NCBI GenBank assembly: GCA_963974485.1
Contig: CAXBBS010000009.1
Span: forward strand, 1-64,000
Origin: JAALKW01 sp963974485
GTDB taxonomy: Bacteria; Pseudomonadota; Gammaproteobacteria; Legionellales; Legionellaceae
Length of the DNA stretch: 64,000 nucleotides
Direction of reading: 5' to 3'
Part shown: in pieces, positions 28,801 to 36,397 of the stretch
Numbering within the stretch: the first letter of the stretch is position 1
Layout: every line of letters begins with the position of its first letter
Translations under genes and position numbers: made by a program
The notes under the pieces: generated by a model
What the model saw: only the letters and a program-made list of their open reading frames with translations
Told to the model about the DNA's origin: nothing
The model's database searches: none

Positions 28801-29727
28801 CTTCTGCCTTTTTCGGACAAAGAGGCTGATAAAGCGTTTCTTATCACCCCATCTCGACAGCTCATTACTCAGCACATAGAACATCTTCTCGATTTACGTG
28901 AGTGGCGAAAAGCATTAAACCACACCCTCAATGATGAACAGAAATACGGTGGACTTGGGGGAATTATCATTGAAGGCCAACCAGGTATTGGTAAAAGTGA
29001 ACTTGTGATTTCTGAGCTCATCAACAAAGGCTATACTGAAGCGCGTCATCTAACCACTCAAACAACCCAGGAAAATTTTTTTTACCGTATACCTGTCAGC
29101 ATGGTGCTTGATGAAAAGAAAAGCCTTCTGCTTAAAGCCTTTGAGGAAGGTGCTGTTGTTATCATTGATGAAATCAACAGTTCTCCCATGATGGAGCAAC
29201 TACTTAACGAACTGTTGATGGGAAAAAACCTTGATAACAAACGACCAACAAAACCGGGATTTATGCTTATTGGAACTCAAAATCCCGTGAATATGGCTGG
29301 TAGACGTGCTGCTAGCACAGCGCTTCAAAGGCGTCTTATCAAAACTATTTTACCTGAATACACAACCCAGGAAATGGAATATATTCTCACGCACAAAGGG
29401 GTGCCAAACCTTGAAGCAAGTGCGATGGTTAAGGCTTATGAAAAAAATCACCGCTTTTCTCTGGAAAACCACTTGTCAGACAAACCCAATTTTAGAAATT
29501 TACTCAATATAGCAGAAAAGCGATTGAAGCAAATAAAAGAATGCAAAGAAGGTATATTGGAAGATACGACGCTATTAAAGGAGCTTTTACCCAAGAAAAA
29601 TCATTTTTTTTCGGATAAAACTACACATTCCTCGAAATTTTACAAAGCTACAGAAGCACATGCTTCGTTTAAAAATGAACCTCATGAACCTTCAGATACA
29701 AATCCGAGCATGCATCACACTTCATAA
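22879..29727 (+). CDS. Giant LRR / YopT-like protease / tandem AAA+ protein
   Basis: About 2282 residues if started at ATG 22879. An open frame reaches back to GTG 22702, but that part is antisense to the helicase gene. Parts in order: an unrecognised N-terminal ~290 residues. Leucine-rich repeats at about 351-758 as eight 51-residue double units (LEPGSLPCLETLCLN, NLKLLNLGECNNL). A possible papain/YopT-type domain with Cys860 (GICKALSHYF), His946 (WHAISV) and Asp962 (YDPNF). Degenerate AAA-like segments at about 1140-1660. Two intact AAA+ modules of MoxR/dynein/midasin type follow, with Walker A Lys1763 (GLSGVGKS) and Asp1802-Glu1803, then Lys2039 (GQPGIGKS) and Asp2097-Glu2098, a GTQNPVN sensor and a TALQRR arginine-finger region. 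Likely a host-directed effector or remodelling ATPase; function unknown. Confidence 0.8.
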   Translation: MTIMTIPKNFYFTQAQSNVAYTREPTGKLNIARMLKNKPYWALPSSMRDKKQKKLILSDWSRLFWTEEKKNLITAILNQCIDEGFYLYLISNAEPIELSEPINKEQLEEDLHSVTKGSNKPRYREDIISAAIEQKKLIRDEIVILDDHAIQQLLNQNGKPEEYTLSTYSFIRTPEAERENLLDFLKQAMPPITHIIHDDFSNQTNKIVPFLQNKFPHAIYLKQYARITFENDDFIPFLNEETITHEGISIEILEAHTFTDITVSDELSIDNFKLLLELSPHMTGLSLQELKPPFDDWQSLPLSKFSFLTELTLDKSNICINNLNDILAVTANLTSLSLSEFKNLSGRCLTLKTGSLPSLRDLWLKNSNPSIDNLMYLLKAAPNLKNLILDKCNNLAESNLMLEPGSLFFLEAISLNQSNPSPDNLACLLKAVPKLKFFSLDECNNLDESSLTLEPGSLSSLERIGLNQSNPSLDNLACLLKAAPKLKLLGLDNCKNLADSNLTLEPESLPCLETLCLNASNPSPDNLACLLKSAPKLKRLALDNCKNLAYSNLILEPGSLPCLETLCLNASNVSTENLECLLRATPNLKTLSVDNCKNLADSNLTLEPGNLPCLETLCLNASNPSLENLECLLRTTPNLKTLSVDNCKNLADSNLTLGPGILACLETLYLNASNVSTENLECLLRAAPNLKLLNLGECNNLIEGSLMLEPGSLACLENLYLNASNVSTENLECLLRAAPNLKLLNLGECNNLIEGSLMLEPGSLPFLNNISVGHILMTNWECLLEAASLLKNKSTLTPTNPIHTPASHKDFRPNPDDHPFKFTGLNTTKNQGMIIEKISQYLTLTRTHLSIIPKIQDGICKALSHYFLSLEKNAWDYFIDASVQWDGHSLASLPDKLKTHFSTLYEYIYTHQLGNSHEKKYYLGDNLRAFLKSTDKTTFVFYNPWHAISVRKKTNVIWEVYDPNFVTGCLEKTSSELEKAISLSIGALVFTSTTEAIDFSPKIDNAANFIEAGGILALCQCENENKDGLQQKLSTQQFYSRQSLDGLLLRDMQGKPAWVLGHQDNHSRTATFTHALLQQFIHKNPHDYKKKLEQSIEVLTPAQKHECITQLIQQSPAEKTETSQSMHQLIETTRTSANESQYEKDLQVWNKNQYASNNILEYCQHTLKPDHIINQLIELDSTDDLNTLRRHLQNHSNAIQRPVFYIDKPEDLICSAPFIKKNIDGTGELCRGPGGPLYDFLKKNDNNQPVMIINYETFYADDVIRFNELLDKNPRADGTKLPEGTQIVGLLNRNKPDYYQGSDFYSRFDNVATCSLPKSTLKQSATQMAFEDLPNHAARTVINLFHMPDWEEILMGQWVLDNNQLKFKEGELAKAIQTGLPIEIQNGLWEEKAFQAFMIDHMPQQARLSMPSEGYAWETLNTFISKIEIGLSSNPQAMTLNPTQMNEYLERYIYNEENHTLSKRSGFIEEASNTKQTTLLINLTRSLNEDIWARLLTACQACSMQLDLYCAPGVALPSTLFMPTQMTSTPKIWNTSSTILFESTDPDMTIANLTRDIAYDIIDISECSASDLLLKLDGKLNEETLQFNFNQSEGAVLTSLKAGNNILLTGKFSTELIDQLAPYLLKRQATPEAPGMLVLITTHSERFSYIHNVKNHTVSHEEKHVNLEKLFPDTSNAVTPFFTESFSKLKSRCSFLERNAGLSSDHAWLGINEAPELNLISDPIDMTKSASRAEAFIKARVYAVNHALQYPFVFLTGLSGVGKSTFVKNELCGMNDTLYVGENQILAWATDTTPARKVLFLDEANLNPRQWSEFEGLFYSPQTILIHGVLHRLTPEHKVIFAGNPLSYGDERKLAPFFERHGNALLFEPLIADVIYEKILKPVFNQSTLNTAVSEAINTHILKAYQFVCACSKTDVLISPRELQMIALLTRAETEKHPETNITHIAEHFTYHLIKNIIPNAKKAVFDNTFLPRVLLPFSDKEADKAFLITPSRQLITQHIEHLLDLREWRKALNHTLNDEQKYGGLGGIIIEGQPGIGKSELVISELINKGYTEARHLTTQTTQENFFYRIPVSMVLDEKKSLLLKAFEEGAVVIIDEINSSPMMEQLLNELLMGKNLDNKRPTKPGFMLIGTQNPVNMAGRRAASTALQRRLIKTILPEYTTQEMEYILTHKGVPNLEASAMVKAYEKNHRFSLENHLSDKPNFRNLLNIAEKRLKQIKECKEGILEDTTLLKELLPKKNHFFSDKTTHSSKFYKATEAHASFKNEPHEPSDTNPSMHHTS
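23929..25152 (+). repeat. Eight 153-bp leucine-rich-repeat coding units
   Basis: Each 153-bp unit encodes 51 residues, that is two LRRs. A partial ninth unit follows. Units seven and eight are identical over at least 130 bp, so the array has expanded recently. The units are contiguous and in frame, with no spacers. Confidence 0.9.
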
Positions 29728-29762
29728 AAACTTAATCATAGCCGGTGTGTAGCTCATGCCCA

Positions 29763-29832
29763 CGCCGGCCGCTCCCGTGAGAAAAATATTTTTTCCTATG
29801 TTTAGTCATTTTAATGCTTCAGCTTGTTGCAT
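29763..29832 (-). pseudogene. Degraded 5' fragment of a PIF1-like helicase gene
   Basis: Read on the minus strand it begins MQQAEALK, hits a stop, then continues GKNIFLTGAAG, matching the start and Walker A loop of the helicase at 21075-22757. The Walker lysine is lost (GVGMS). The whole 29763-29835 block is the right copy of the 73-bp direct repeat. Nothing of the rest of the helicase remains. It sits 8 bp from the transglutaminase gene stop. Confidence 0.85.
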
Positions 29833-29840
29833 AATGTAAA

Positions 29841-32800
29841 TTAAGAATCATATAAACGTAAATCCAATGTATAAGGAAATTCTGCATTCGCTTTCTCGGT
29901 AGCGTGTATGTGCTTACCGGGCGAATGCCCCATGGCCGGTTGAAACCGTGATAATCGACGGCCTTCTGCTTCATTTTCGTTAATCGGTACTTTTTCATAA
30001 TTACGTCCACCAGGATGCATCACATGATACGTGCAGCCACCGAGAGAACGCTCTAAATATCGATCAATCACATCAAACACAAGGGTCGATGTTGACGGTA
30101 AGGTGGGATGCAAGCTTGAATGCGCAGCCCATGCCTTAAACCGCACGGCCGCCACCGTCACGCCTTTCTCAGCCGTTGGTTTTAAAGGCAAGGCATGGCC
30201 ATTGCACGTAATCATATAGCGGTCTAACTGCGCACCCGTGACTTTAAGCTGTACACGCTCAACCGATGAATCCACCGAGCGACTTACGCTACCTCCATAC
30301 AACTCTTCACCCATCACAGGCCAAGGCTCCAACGCCATGCTCAGTGAGAGATTAATCGAGCCGACTTGAACCGAACCGTACTCAGGAAAACGAAAATCAA
30401 AAAAGGGCTGGAACCACGCGATTTTAAAATCATAGCCTTGTTGACGTAGATAATATAACACATCTTCTAAATCTTCTTTCACAAAATGCCCCAGCATAAA
30501 GCGATCGTGCAAATCCGTCCCCCACCGTATGAGTTTATGATGGAACGGCGTTTTCCAAAAAGAAGCAACACACGCGCGTACAAGCAAGGCTTGTAATAAA
30601 TTCATTTGGGGATGTGGGGTCATCTCAAAACCACGCATTTCAAGTAAACCCAGTCGCCCTGTATCGCTGTCAGGACTGTATAATTTATCAATACAAAATT
30701 CTGCGCGATGTGTATTGCCACTGAGGTCTACCAATAGATTGCGCAATTGCCTGTCCACTAACCATGGCGGCACTTCGTTTTTGACTGACATGTTTTCAAA
30801 CGCAAGCTCTAGCTCATACAATGAGTCATGACGGGCTTCATCAATGCGTGGCGCTTGACTGGTGGGGCCAATATACATCGATGAAAAAAGGTAAGATAAC
30901 GCAGGATGATGCTGCCAAAACGTCACCATGCTTCGCAAAACATCGGGTCGTCGTAAAAACGGGCTTTCTTCAGGCGTGCTCGCCCCCATCACCAGATGAT
31001 TACCACCGCCCGTGCCGACTCGCCGACCATCCAAAAGAAATTTATCGGTCGTCAGACGACTCAAACGCGCTTCTTGATACACGGTTGAAATAATATATTT
31101 AAGCTCATCCCACGTTTGCGCTGGTTGTATATTCACTTCCAAAACACCTGGATCGGGTGTCACACTAAACGAAGCCAATCGTAAATCTTTGGGTGGTGCA
31201 TAACCTGTGAAAGTAATCGGTTGATGGTGTTGTTCGACCACGCGCTCGATGGCCGCAATAAGCTCAAGAAAATGCTCGATACGCGTAACCGGAGGCAAGA
31301 ATACATGCAATTCACCCTGATGAATTTCAACCGCGAGTGCTTGTTGCGTCAGTCCTGTTGGATCGTCTTTGAAATGTCTATCCGACACCGTTCGTTGTTG
31401 ACAGGCTTTTTTTAAGGCTAGATAGGATGGCAGCGCCGATTTTTGATCAAATGGACTGCGTACTGGATAACACTCATCGATTGATGCTTCAACCACCGGA
31501 AGCTGGCTTAACGGAAGACGCAAACCAATAGGAGAATCTCCCGCGGTTAAGTACAAATATTGACGTTTAAATTGCCAACGATTACTCACCCAGGTCTCGC
31601 GTGTTGCAGAATAGGCAAGTGGTAAAACAAAGCCGACAGGCTCATGCTCATCAATCGCTTTATCTTCATATGCTGGAATAATATACGTTTTAGGCACGCC
31701 TAACGCTTCAGCCACATGCTGAATAAATACATGCGCTTCTGCTCGTGTGCTTGCGTGCTTTTTATCACCTTCGAGCACGCACGCACTTGCTTTCCATAAT
31801 GCCTCACCATCTTTACGCCAATGACAATGCATGGCCCACCGAGGCAGAACTTCCCCGGGATACCATTTGCCTTGAGAAACTTGCATGAGCCCATGCTCTG
31901 CAAATGCATGCCGCAACCTTTTGTGTAATTGTTGACCTAATACATATTTTTCGTGACTCAGTGCAGTAAAATTCCACGCATCACCTGAGGGATTGTCGAG
32001 CGAGACAAACGTCGGCTCCCCGCCCATCGTTAATTTTACGGCTTGCTTTTCTAAGCTTGCATCCACGGTGTGACCTAAAGCATCGATAGCCGCCCACTCA
32101 CTCGGAGTATAAGGCTTGGTGACACGCCGATCTTCGTGCACGCGCACCACGGACATCTCATGGTGCATGGTGCTTTCACACAAGCCAATTTCCCCACTAA
32201 TCGGAGCCGCACTCGCAGGATTCGGTGTGCACGACAAAGGAATATGACCTTCGCCTGCAAATAAACCTGACGTTGGATCAAGCCCTACCCAACCCGCACC
32301 CGGTAAATAAACTTCGGTCCAAGCATGTAAATCCGTGAAATCCTCTTCCGTACCGGATGGGCCATCAAGCGATTTAACATCTGCTTTTAACTGCACTAAA
32401 TACCCAGAAACAAACCGTGTAGCAAAAGAAAAGTGCCGCAGTATTTGACACAGTAACCACGCCATATCACGGCACGATCCGGTTTTTAATCTTAACGTTT
32501 CTTCACATGATTGGATGCCATGCTCCATACGAATATTATATGACAGATGTTGATGCACGAGCGCATTTAGCGCGACTAAGAAATCGAGTGTATTTTGGGG
32601 TTGGGTATCAACCGTTGCAATAAAATCACTAAAATAGCTACCGTGTTCTTTGATTTCTAAATAAGGCAAAAGCGATTGTTTAAGATCGGCATCATAAGAA
32701 AATGGAAATTTTTCAGCCTGTGTTTCAACAAAAAAATCAAACGGATTAAAAATTTTAATTTCAAACACTAAATCTACGTCGACCAAAAAATCAGTGCATG

Positions 32801-33035
32801 GATCCGGTATCACAACACGCGCTTGATAATTACTAAACGAATCCTGTTGCCAATTGATAAAATGCTTTTTGGGCTGAATACGCAAAGAGTAAGATTGAAT
32901 TCTCGCTTGCGTGTGTGGTGCCGGACGTAGGCGTATCAATTGTGGCTCGATTTGAATAGCTCTATCGTAGTGATAGTGCGTCCTGTGGGTAAGTGCTATT
33001 ATTTTGCTCACATAGAATCCTTGTGTATGAAACAC
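29841..33035 (-). CDS. DUF2126 transglutaminase-like protein
   Basis: 1064 residues: a bacterial transglutaminase N-terminal domain (about 10-100), a transglutaminase-like core with Cys188 (TGSCRDMAW), His238 (LHAWTEVYLP) and Asp253 (GLDPTSG), then a DUF2126 region of about 700 residues with GRRVGTGGGNHLVMG. Such proteins accompany circularly permuted ATP-grasp and alpha-E proteins in predicted peptide synthesis and modification systems, and that trio is encoded divergently next door. Two starts are plausible: ATG 33035 with GGAG, and GTG 33011 with AAGGA. The family N-terminus favours the GTG. Confidence 0.93.
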   Translation of the reverse strand: MFHTQGFYVSKIIALTHRTHYHYDRAIQIEPQLIRLRPAPHTQARIQSYSLRIQPKKHFINWQQDSFSNYQARVVIPDPCTDFLVDVDLVFEIKIFNPFDFFVETQAEKFPFSYDADLKQSLLPYLEIKEHGSYFSDFIATVDTQPQNTLDFLVALNALVHQHLSYNIRMEHGIQSCEETLRLKTGSCRDMAWLLCQILRHFSFATRFVSGYLVQLKADVKSLDGPSGTEEDFTDLHAWTEVYLPGAGWVGLDPTSGLFAGEGHIPLSCTPNPASAAPISGEIGLCESTMHHEMSVVRVHEDRRVTKPYTPSEWAAIDALGHTVDASLEKQAVKLTMGGEPTFVSLDNPSGDAWNFTALSHEKYVLGQQLHKRLRHAFAEHGLMQVSQGKWYPGEVLPRWAMHCHWRKDGEALWKASACVLEGDKKHASTRAEAHVFIQHVAEALGVPKTYIIPAYEDKAIDEHEPVGFVLPLAYSATRETWVSNRWQFKRQYLYLTAGDSPIGLRLPLSQLPVVEASIDECYPVRSPFDQKSALPSYLALKKACQQRTVSDRHFKDDPTGLTQQALAVEIHQGELHVFLPPVTRIEHFLELIAAIERVVEQHHQPITFTGYAPPKDLRLASFSVTPDPGVLEVNIQPAQTWDELKYIISTVYQEARLSRLTTDKFLLDGRRVGTGGGNHLVMGASTPEESPFLRRPDVLRSMVTFWQHHPALSYLFSSMYIGPTSQAPRIDEARHDSLYELELAFENMSVKNEVPPWLVDRQLRNLLVDLSGNTHRAEFCIDKLYSPDSDTGRLGLLEMRGFEMTPHPQMNLLQALLVRACVASFWKTPFHHKLIRWGTDLHDRFMLGHFVKEDLEDVLYYLRQQGYDFKIAWFQPFFDFRFPEYGSVQVGSINLSLSMALEPWPVMGEELYGGSVSRSVDSSVERVQLKVTGAQLDRYMITCNGHALPLKPTAEKGVTVAAVRFKAWAAHSSLHPTLPSTSTLVFDVIDRYLERSLGGCTYHVMHPGGRNYEKVPINENEAEGRRLSRFQPAMGHSPGKHIHATEKANAEFPYTLDLRLYDS

Positions 33036-33107
33036 ATCTCCAGCTAATATAGACTAAGATACTAGCATAGATATATCAAAAGAAACTCTGCCGGGAGGGC
33101 GTGTTCA

Positions 33108-34907
33108 ATGGGTGATGTATTCGTTTTAAACTTTGATGTCGTCAGCTCACCTTCGTTAACACTCAAGCCTCAAGAAGCCTCGCCCCATGACAGCAGCATG
33201 AGCTGGGGATTAGCCTGGTACCCTATGGATGGGCCCAGTGCGATTGTTACCAAAGATCCGGTTTCACGTGAATCAAGCATTCAATGCCATGAGCTTGACC
33301 AAGCAGGAGATTTTCGTTCAACCCTGTTTTTTACCCAAATCAAAGCAGGTATCAAGGGCAACGATCATCATACAACCGAACCTTTTTCACGAAGCTACGC
33401 GGCTAAAAATTGGCTGTTTACGCTGGTTGGGCAACTTAATAAAAACCAACTGTCACTATTGCGCCATACGAATGCACACAGCATCGAGCCGATTGGCACC
33501 AGTGGTTCTGAATTAATCTTTTGTTATTTGCTGAATCAAATTAAAAACGCCAATGCCCGAAAATTATCAGAGATAAACCCCAATGAACTATTAACCTGGT
33601 GTCATGCGATTGACGCCTGTAATCCCGTCAGCTTTATGATGACCGACGGTCTCACTGTCTTCTGTTATCAAGGCTCAGATACTTCGAAACCGTTTAAGTA
33701 CACACGTATTCCGCCTCCAGTCACCGAAACAGCTTATTACGGCACCAGTATTGATGTGGCGTTAGATGATCCTCGCGATCAATATCACACAGCCTTTATC
33801 TTAAGTAACGTGAGCTTCGTCAACGATGAGCATTGGCAACCTTTGTTACCCCGACAACTCATCATGACGCGCCGAGCCGCCATGGTTTGGAACAGTCAAG
33901 ATCCACACACAAACCAACCTGATAGACTTTATGAGAAAACCACGATGCAACCTATCATCATGAATCCCCGTGCAATATTGAGCACAGTCGATGGCAAACC
34001 TTTAACCTACCGCATCATGGATGTTACACATCGTACGGCGTATAAGTACAGCAATCGAGTCGAGCATAGTACCCACACGTTTCGCTTACAGCCTACGGAA
34101 GACGCACTACAAGAAGTGCTGAGCTCTACGCTAGATATTTCGGTCGATGGCGAATCAATTCTTTATGAAGATGTGTTTGGTAATAACGTCACGCATTACA
34201 CGATTGATAAATCGTACGATCAATTAATCATTGAAAATATAAGCCGCATTAAGATTTATGCAGCACTGCCCGACGATCATAGTTTGTCTCTTCGTCAATC
34301 GTCGATACCTTTACGTTGGATGCCTTGGCAACAACAAATGATGATGGCTTATTTATTGCCGGCAGAATTACCCGAAACACAACTGGTTGTACTCACGGAT
34401 TATGCCATGAGTTTTGTTGAGCGAAATGACTACCATTTATTAAACACACTCGAAGACATGAACACCAGCATTTATCACGATTATACGTACGTTCAAGGCA
34501 GCACATCCTTGCGAAGCACAGCGTTTGATTGTTTCACCAGCCGAGAAGGCGTATGCCAGGATTTTGCTAATTTATTTATTTGTCTAGCAAGATTACTCGG
34601 CATTCCAGCCCGCTATCGAATGGGTTATATTCATACAGGAAATCAGTATGAAAATAAGCTGCAGTCTGATGCATCTCATGCTTGGGTTGAGCTTTATCTA
34701 CCCTATTTGGGCTGGCGTGGATTTGATCCCACCAATGGATGCCTGGTAAAACAAGATCATATTCGCGTGGCATGTGGGCGAAATTACCGAGATGCAACAC
34801 CCACATCAGGAACAATTTTTAAGGGAGGTGGTGACGAGTCACTGAACGTGGATGTCAAACTCATCGAAGTCCCATTTACCGATACGATAAGCGGAGAACA
34901 GTCATGA
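33108..34907 (+). CDS. Class II amidotransferase-like / transglutaminase fusion
   Basis: 599 residues in two parts. Residues 1-260 resemble the Ntn-type class II glutamine amidotransferase fold (MSWGLAWYP, FFTQIKAG…TTEPFSR, NWLFTLVGQLN). The obligatory Cys2 is Gly (MGDVF), and the usual HNG is LVG, so this half is probably not catalytic. Residues 300-599 form a transglutaminase N-domain and core with Cys483 (EGVCQDFANLF), His524 (SHAWVELY) and Asp540 (GFDPTNG). The start is firm, with GGGAGGG 8 nt before the ATG. Its stop overlaps the next start (ATGA), and it is divergent from the DUF2126 gene. Confidence 0.88.
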   Translation: MGDVFVLNFDVVSSPSLTLKPQEASPHDSSMSWGLAWYPMDGPSAIVTKDPVSRESSIQCHELDQAGDFRSTLFFTQIKAGIKGNDHHTTEPFSRSYAAKNWLFTLVGQLNKNQLSLLRHTNAHSIEPIGTSGSELIFCYLLNQIKNANARKLSEINPNELLTWCHAIDACNPVSFMMTDGLTVFCYQGSDTSKPFKYTRIPPPVTETAYYGTSIDVALDDPRDQYHTAFILSNVSFVNDEHWQPLLPRQLIMTRRAAMVWNSQDPHTNQPDRLYEKTTMQPIIMNPRAILSTVDGKPLTYRIMDVTHRTAYKYSNRVEHSTHTFRLQPTEDALQEVLSSTLDISVDGESILYEDVFGNNVTHYTIDKSYDQLIIENISRIKIYAALPDDHSLSLRQSSIPLRWMPWQQQMMMAYLLPAELPETQLVVLTDYAMSFVERNDYHLLNTLEDMNTSIYHDYTYVQGSTSLRSTAFDCFTSREGVCQDFANLFICLARLLGIPARYRMGYIHTGNQYENKLQSDASHAWVELYLPYLGWRGFDPTNGCLVKQDHIRVACGRNYRDATPTSGTIFKGGGDESLNVDVKLIEVPFTDTISGEQS

Positions 34908-36358
34908 ACTTTGATAATTATCAAACTAACCATTTTTATGATGAATTTTTTAAGTCTGACGGACTTCCTCGTCAACAGATCTCGGCATTGATTAATCAGA
35001 TCAATAGTTTTCCTAAACATGAGCTTAAACGCCGCCAAAAAGCTGCTGAGTTAGCACTGTATCAACAAGGCATTACGTTTAATGTATACAACGATAAAAA
35101 AGCAACCGAAAAAATATTTCCATTTGATCTCATTCCTCGGATTATTTCTGGTACAGAATGGCGTGGTTTAGAACGTGGTTTAAAGCAACGCGTTGAAGCA
35201 CTTAATTTATTTATCCATGATATTTATAATGATCAAAAAATATTAAAAGATAAAATTATTCCTCAACAATTAATTTTTGAATCAGAAGGCTATTCACAAC
35301 AATGCATTGGATTGCGTCCACCAAAAGATATCTGGATTCATATTTCAGGGCTGGATTTAATTCGTGACCATGACGGTCAATTTTATGTTTTAGAAGATAA
35401 TCTTCGTTGCCCATCGGGAGCATCCTACCTCTTAGAAAATCGGATGATCTTAAAACGTACGTTCCCCCGTTTATTCGAAACATTGGATGTTCAACCCGTG
35501 TCTGATTATAGCGATCGTTTATATGACGCTTTATGTTATTTAGCAAAAAATCAAGAGACAACTCCCAATGTCATTGTTCTCACACCGGGCATTTACAATG
35601 CAGCTTATTATGAGCACGCATATCTTGCACGACAAATGGGTGTGCCTTTGGCACAAGGCTCGGACTTAGTCGTGATTGATGATTACGTGATGCTTAAAAC
35701 AACCCAAGGCTTTGAGAAAGTTGACGTGATTTATCGCCGCATTGATGATGACTATCTGGATCCTCTGGAGTTTCGTAAAGATTCCATGCTGGGTGTTCCT
35801 GGCATCATGAATTGCTTAAGAAAAGGACACGTCGCTTTGGCCAATGCTCCTGGAACCGGTGTTGCCGATGATAAAGCGGTGTATGCTTACCTCCCTCAAA
35901 TCATCAAATATTACCTTGACCAAGATCCTATATTGCCGAATGTTCCCACGTTTCTTTGTGATGATGAACAGCAACGCAAGCACGTACTGGCTAATTTGGA
36001 TTCGCTGGTTGTTAAGGCCGTTAATTTATCAGGGGGTTACGGCATGTTAATCGGCCCGCATGCAACCGATGCGGAACGTAAAATATTTGCTGAAAAAATT
36101 AAAGCATCCCCTCGTAATTATATTGCGCAACCGACCCTAGCCTTATCACGAAGCCCGACCATGGTCGGAGAATCCATAGAAGGACGACATGTGGATATGC
36201 GCCCCTATTCTTTATACGGAAAAACCATCGATGTTATCCCAGGAGGGCTCACGCGTGTTGCATTACAAAAAGGTTCACTCGTGGTCAATTCATCTCAAGG
36301 TGGTGGAAGCAAAGATACCTGGGTTTTAGAAGAAAAAAGCCCCGAGCTTTCAATATAA
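34904..36358 (+). CDS. Circularly permuted ATP-grasp protein
   Basis: 484 residues of the CP_ATPgrasp (DUF404/DUF407) family, predicted to form amide or peptide bonds using ATP. Family phrases include IPRIISGTEW, FYVLEDNLRCPSGASYLLENR, VKAVNLSGGYGMLIGP and GGLTRVAL. It overlaps the upstream fusion gene by 4 bp and is followed 39 bp later by the alpha-E gene. The substrate is unknown. In this cluster it would make a peptide-like tag or product that the transglutaminase-fold proteins process. Confidence 0.93.
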   Translation: MNFDNYQTNHFYDEFFKSDGLPRQQISALINQINSFPKHELKRRQKAAELALYQQGITFNVYNDKKATEKIFPFDLIPRIISGTEWRGLERGLKQRVEALNLFIHDIYNDQKILKDKIIPQQLIFESEGYSQQCIGLRPPKDIWIHISGLDLIRDHDGQFYVLEDNLRCPSGASYLLENRMILKRTFPRLFETLDVQPVSDYSDRLYDALCYLAKNQETTPNVIVLTPGIYNAAYYEHAYLARQMGVPLAQGSDLVVIDDYVMLKTTQGFEKVDVIYRRIDDDYLDPLEFRKDSMLGVPGIMNCLRKGHVALANAPGTGVADDKAVYAYLPQIIKYYLDQDPILPNVPTFLCDDEQQRKHVLANLDSLVVKAVNLSGGYGMLIGPHATDAERKIFAEKIKASPRNYIAQPTLALSRSPTMVGESIEGRHVDMRPYSLYGKTIDVIPGGLTRVALQKGSLVVNSSQGGGSKDTWVLEEKSPELSI

Positions 36359-36397
36359 ATCATAATTATTCGGACAATAGAAAAATAGGACAATCTT

